Assembly (NCBI GenBank): GCA_963769435.1
Contig: CAVYLN010000002.1
Span: 248,001 to 312,000 of the forward strand
DNA: 64,000 nt
Reading direction: 5' to 3'
Origin: JADKAV01 sp963769435
Lineage (GTDB): Bacteria > Actinomycetota > Actinomycetes > S36-B12 > UBA10799
Below the pieces are notes generated by a model. It saw nothing but the letters and a program-made list of their open reading frames with translations. It ran no database searches and had not been told where the DNA came from. The translations under genes and the position numbers were made by a program. Shown piece by piece: positions 61,606 through 64,000 of this stretch. Each line of letters begins with the position of its first letter. The first letter of the stretch is position 1.

Positions 61606-63274
61606 TCAGGACCCCACGCCCATCGACAGCAACTCCCGTGCGTGCTCACGCGCGGCACGGGACTCCTCCTGGCCGGCGAGCATCCGGGCGATCTCCACGA
61701 CGCGCTCGTCCGGGTCGAGGGTGAGCACATCGGTCGTGGTCACTTCCCGGTCCTGCTGCTTCAGCACGCGCAGATGTGTTCCGGCGAACGCCGCCACCTG
61801 CGGCATATGTGTCACAACGATGACCTGGGCGTTCTCGGCCAGCCGGGCGAGCCTGCGGCCGATCGCGGTGGCGGCCGCCCCACCCACCCCGGCGTCCACC
61901 TCATCGAAGACGAACGTCCCGACCGCATCGGTGTCCGCCAGCACCACTTCGAGAGCAAGCATGATGCGGCTGAGCTCTCCGCCGGAGGCCGCCTTGGCGA
62001 TCGGAGCCGGGGTAGCGCCGGGATGGGCTGCAAGCAGGTACAAGACCTCGTCGGCGCCGTCCGGGCCCACCTCCGCACCGTCCACCCTGACGGTCAATCC
62101 CGCGTGCGGCATCGCGAGCTGGCGCAGCTCCTCTGTCGCCCGCGTCGCGAGTTCCTCAGCCAGGAGTCGCCTGGACCCGGTCAGTGCGGCGGTCGCCGAA
62201 TCCAGGGTGTCCCGGGCGCGCTGCTCGCTGGCGGTCAGGGCGTCCAGATCGCTACCGCGCTCGAGTTCGACCAGCTCCGCTGCGGACCTCTGCGCCCACG
62301 AGAGGACCTCTTCATCGGTCGCTCCGTACCGCGAGTGCAGCACCCCGAGGTCGTGCAGACGTTGGTTGAGCCACTCCAGGCGCCCGGGCTCATCGGTGAG
62401 GCCGTCGGCGAACGCCGACAACTCGCGCCCCGCATCGGACACCTCTTCGGCCACGGCCAACAGCCGTTCGTGCAGTTGCGCGAGTTCGGCGTCGTCGTCG
62501 GCGACTCCCTGGAGTTCGCGCGCCGCCCGGTGCAGCAGGTCCGCTGCCCCGATTGCTGGCGCATCCTCGTCGCCGAGCACCGCCAACCGGGCGCTACCGG
62601 TCGCAGCACTGATATCCGCGAGGTTCGCCAGACGCCGCTGCTCGGTTCGCAATTCGCCGGTTTCGCCGGGCTGCGGATCGATCTTCTCGATCTCGTCGAG
62701 TGCGGACTGCAGGAACAACATGCGCTGCTGAGACTCTTGGGCACCCACGCGCGCGGATTCCAGTGCGCGGGCGGCATCGCGCCAAACCGCGTATGCCTCA
62801 CGGTGCAACCGCAGCAGTTCCTGATGATCCCGGCCGCCGAACCGATCGAGGGCAGCCCTCTGGGCGCTCGGATTCCGCAGGCGGTGTGCGGTCGACTGAC
62901 CATGAACCGTCACCAGTCCCTCACCGATCTCGGCCAGCAGCGAGGCGGGCACCATCCGCCCTCCTGCGAAGGCCCGGAGGCGTCCGTTCGTCGAGGTGCG
63001 ACCCAGCAGGATCTCATGATCGTCGACGGCTCCACCTGCCTCGCACCACGGACGTGATCGAGGGGTGTCCGGGCGCCACTTCCCACACGCCTTCGACACT
63101 GCAACTATCGGCGATGGAAGGGTCCACCCGTCCTCCGAGCAGCATCTCGAGCGCGGTGAGGACCATGGTCTTGCCAGCGCCGGTCTCGCCGGTCAGCGCC
63201 GTGAAGCCGGAACCGGGACGCACGACCGCAGACGCGATGACGCCCAGGTTCTCGATCCGCAGTTCCGAGATCAC
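61606..63274 (-). CDS. recN: DNA repair protein RecN, one frameshift
   Basis: This SMC-like ATPase of about 556 residues acts in double-strand break repair. The N-terminal ATP site is FTALTGETGAGKTMVLTALE. Coiled regions occur between (ESARVGAQESQQRMLFLQSA). The C-terminal site includes ASGGELSRIMLALEVVL and the Walker B motif FVFDEVDAGVGG. The frame changes near 63045, between VEGVWEVAPGHPSI and AGGAVDDHEILLGR; one base fixes it. GTG 63274 overlaps the nadK stop by 4 bp. Confidence 0.92.
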
Positions 63275-64000
63275 GGTGATTCCCCGTGACGCCCGCTCCA
63301 TCCCTGAACCGGCAGCCGGAACTTCTTGACGAGTCGGTCCACGAACAACGAGTCGCGCAGACGGGCGAGTCGGACCGGCCGCTCGCCGCGCACCACCTCG
63401 ACCCGGTCCCCCGGCTCCAGTGGGATCAGCCTTTGTCCGTCACACCACAGGACCGCCCGCGGGGAGTCCGGAAGCACCTCCAGAGCCAGGTCGGTCGTGC
63501 CAGACACCACCATGGGCCGGGAGAACAGGGCATGCGCGGAGATCGGGACGAGCAGCATCGCATCGACCGTCGGCCACACCACCGGCCCTCCGGCCGACCA
63601 GGCGTACCCGGTGGAACCGGTCGGGGTCGCGAAGAGCACGCCGTCGCAACCCCACGCGCTCAGGGGCCTTCCGTCGACCTCGGCGATGACCTGGATCATC
63701 CGCTCCCGCGCGGCCTTCTCCACGCTCACCTCGTTGAGGGCCCACGACGAGGCGACCACCTCGCCGGCCCGGACCACGTCGACGTCCAGCGTCATACGTT
63801 CCTGGATGATGAACTCCCCGGCGGCGATGTGGTCCACGATGCCTTCCGCCTCTTCCTCGTCGAGTTCGGCGAGGAAGCCGACATGTCCCAGGTTCACCCC
63901 CAGCAGGGGCACGTCGTGGGAGTGTGCGAGATCCGATCCACGGAGGATGCTGCCGTCCCCGCCGAACACGACCACCAGATCCACACTGACCGAGGGGTCC
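63271..64000 (-). CDS. nadK: NAD kinase, 5' end beyond the window
   Basis: This is the C-terminal 242 or so residues of NAD kinase, which makes NADP from NAD and ATP. The nucleotide motif VVVFGGDGSILRG is near the right edge. It is followed by LGHVGFLAELDEEE, WALNEVSVEK, FATPTGSTGYAWSAGGPVV and the C-terminal VLWCDGQRLIPLEPGDRVEV. The start lies outside the window to the right. It is coupled to recN by a GTGA overlap, as in other actinobacteria. Confidence 0.95.
   Translation of the reverse strand, partial: DPSVSVDLVVVFGGDGSILRGSDLAHSHDVPLLGVNLGHVGFLAELDEEEAEGIVDHIAAGEFIIQERMTLDVDVVRAGEVVASSWALNEVSVEKAARERMIQVIAEVDGRPLSAWGCDGVLFATPTGSTGYAWSAGGPVVWPTVDAMLLVPISAHALFSRPMVVSGTTDLALEVLPDSPRAVLWCDGQRLIPLEPGDRVEVVRGERPVRLARLRDSLFVDRLVKKFRLPVQGWSGRHGESP

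Noticed and set aside
1..64000. CRISPR arrays, transposases, integrases, prophage or plasmid genes
   Set aside because: No regularly spaced repeats and no such proteins seen. XerD at 57 kb is the housekeeping recombinase in its usual place.

Overview
The window is high-GC DNA (roughly two thirds G+C by eye) from an actinobacterium. The evidence is GTG and ATG starts with GGAGG-type ribosome sites, a conserved actinobacterial cluster at the right end (nadK, recN, pyrG, NUDIX, ald, xerD, scpA, scpB, rluB, aroH, tyrA, cmk, der), F420/LLM-type oxidoreductases, a wax ester synthase/DGAT and a PspC/LiaF-type envelope-stress system. I cannot assign a genus. A heliorhodopsin gene suggests a light-exposed, perhaps freshwater or surface, habitat; that is inference.

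Layout. 1-4.8 kb: partial wax ester synthase, amidase, copper type II monooxygenase-like lipoprotein, YihY/BrkB membrane protein and L,D-transpeptidase-like protein. All are recognisable but broken by single-base shifts, with about 20 in 4.8 kb. 4.8-14.6 kb: glycerol facilitator, SGNH hydrolase, SLC13 and SulP transporters, SDR, lipase, then a compact minus-strand run of LLM oxidoreductase, CYTH triphosphatase-like protein and heliorhodopsin. 14.8-22 kb: ferredoxin-reductase-like flavoprotein, DEAD-box RNA helicase, crotonase, and a coupled FGGY kinase/AGPS-like FAD enzyme pair. 22-28 kb: an ECF sigma factor carrying its own zinc-binding anti-sigma-like module and probably a transmembrane segment plus outer domain, a lipoprotein, and a Lia-like PspC kinase/LuxR regulator facing a PspC/LiaF-like membrane protein across a palindromic intergenic region.

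28-40.7 kb: mixed metabolic genes. They include a trimethylamine/histamine-dehydrogenase-type iron-sulfur flavoprotein preceded by a coupled 39-codon ORF and an inverted pair of palindromes, an S-adenosylhomocysteinase-like protein without the usual catalytic motif, a secreted metallophosphoesterase, and SnoaL and SRPBCC proteins. 40.7-46.6 kb: a tandem array of three full FG-GAP repeat surface proteins and one truncated copy, all sharing a very basic C-terminal domain. 46.7-64 kb: ABC-F ATPase, SOUL protein, tRNA-Pro with terminator, a PD-(D/E)XK homing-type nuclease beside the tRNA, then the conserved housekeeping cluster to a partial nadK.

Two genome-scale patterns stand out. First, a family of large intergenic hairpins built on a TTGGAG/CTCCAA core occurs at 14.64-14.79, 33.63-33.70, 52.39-52.47 and 56.98-57.02 kb. 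Second, isolated frameshifts interrupt normally essential single-copy genes (scpB, rluB, recN) and are dense at the left end, which points to sequencing or assembly errors more than to real gene loss.
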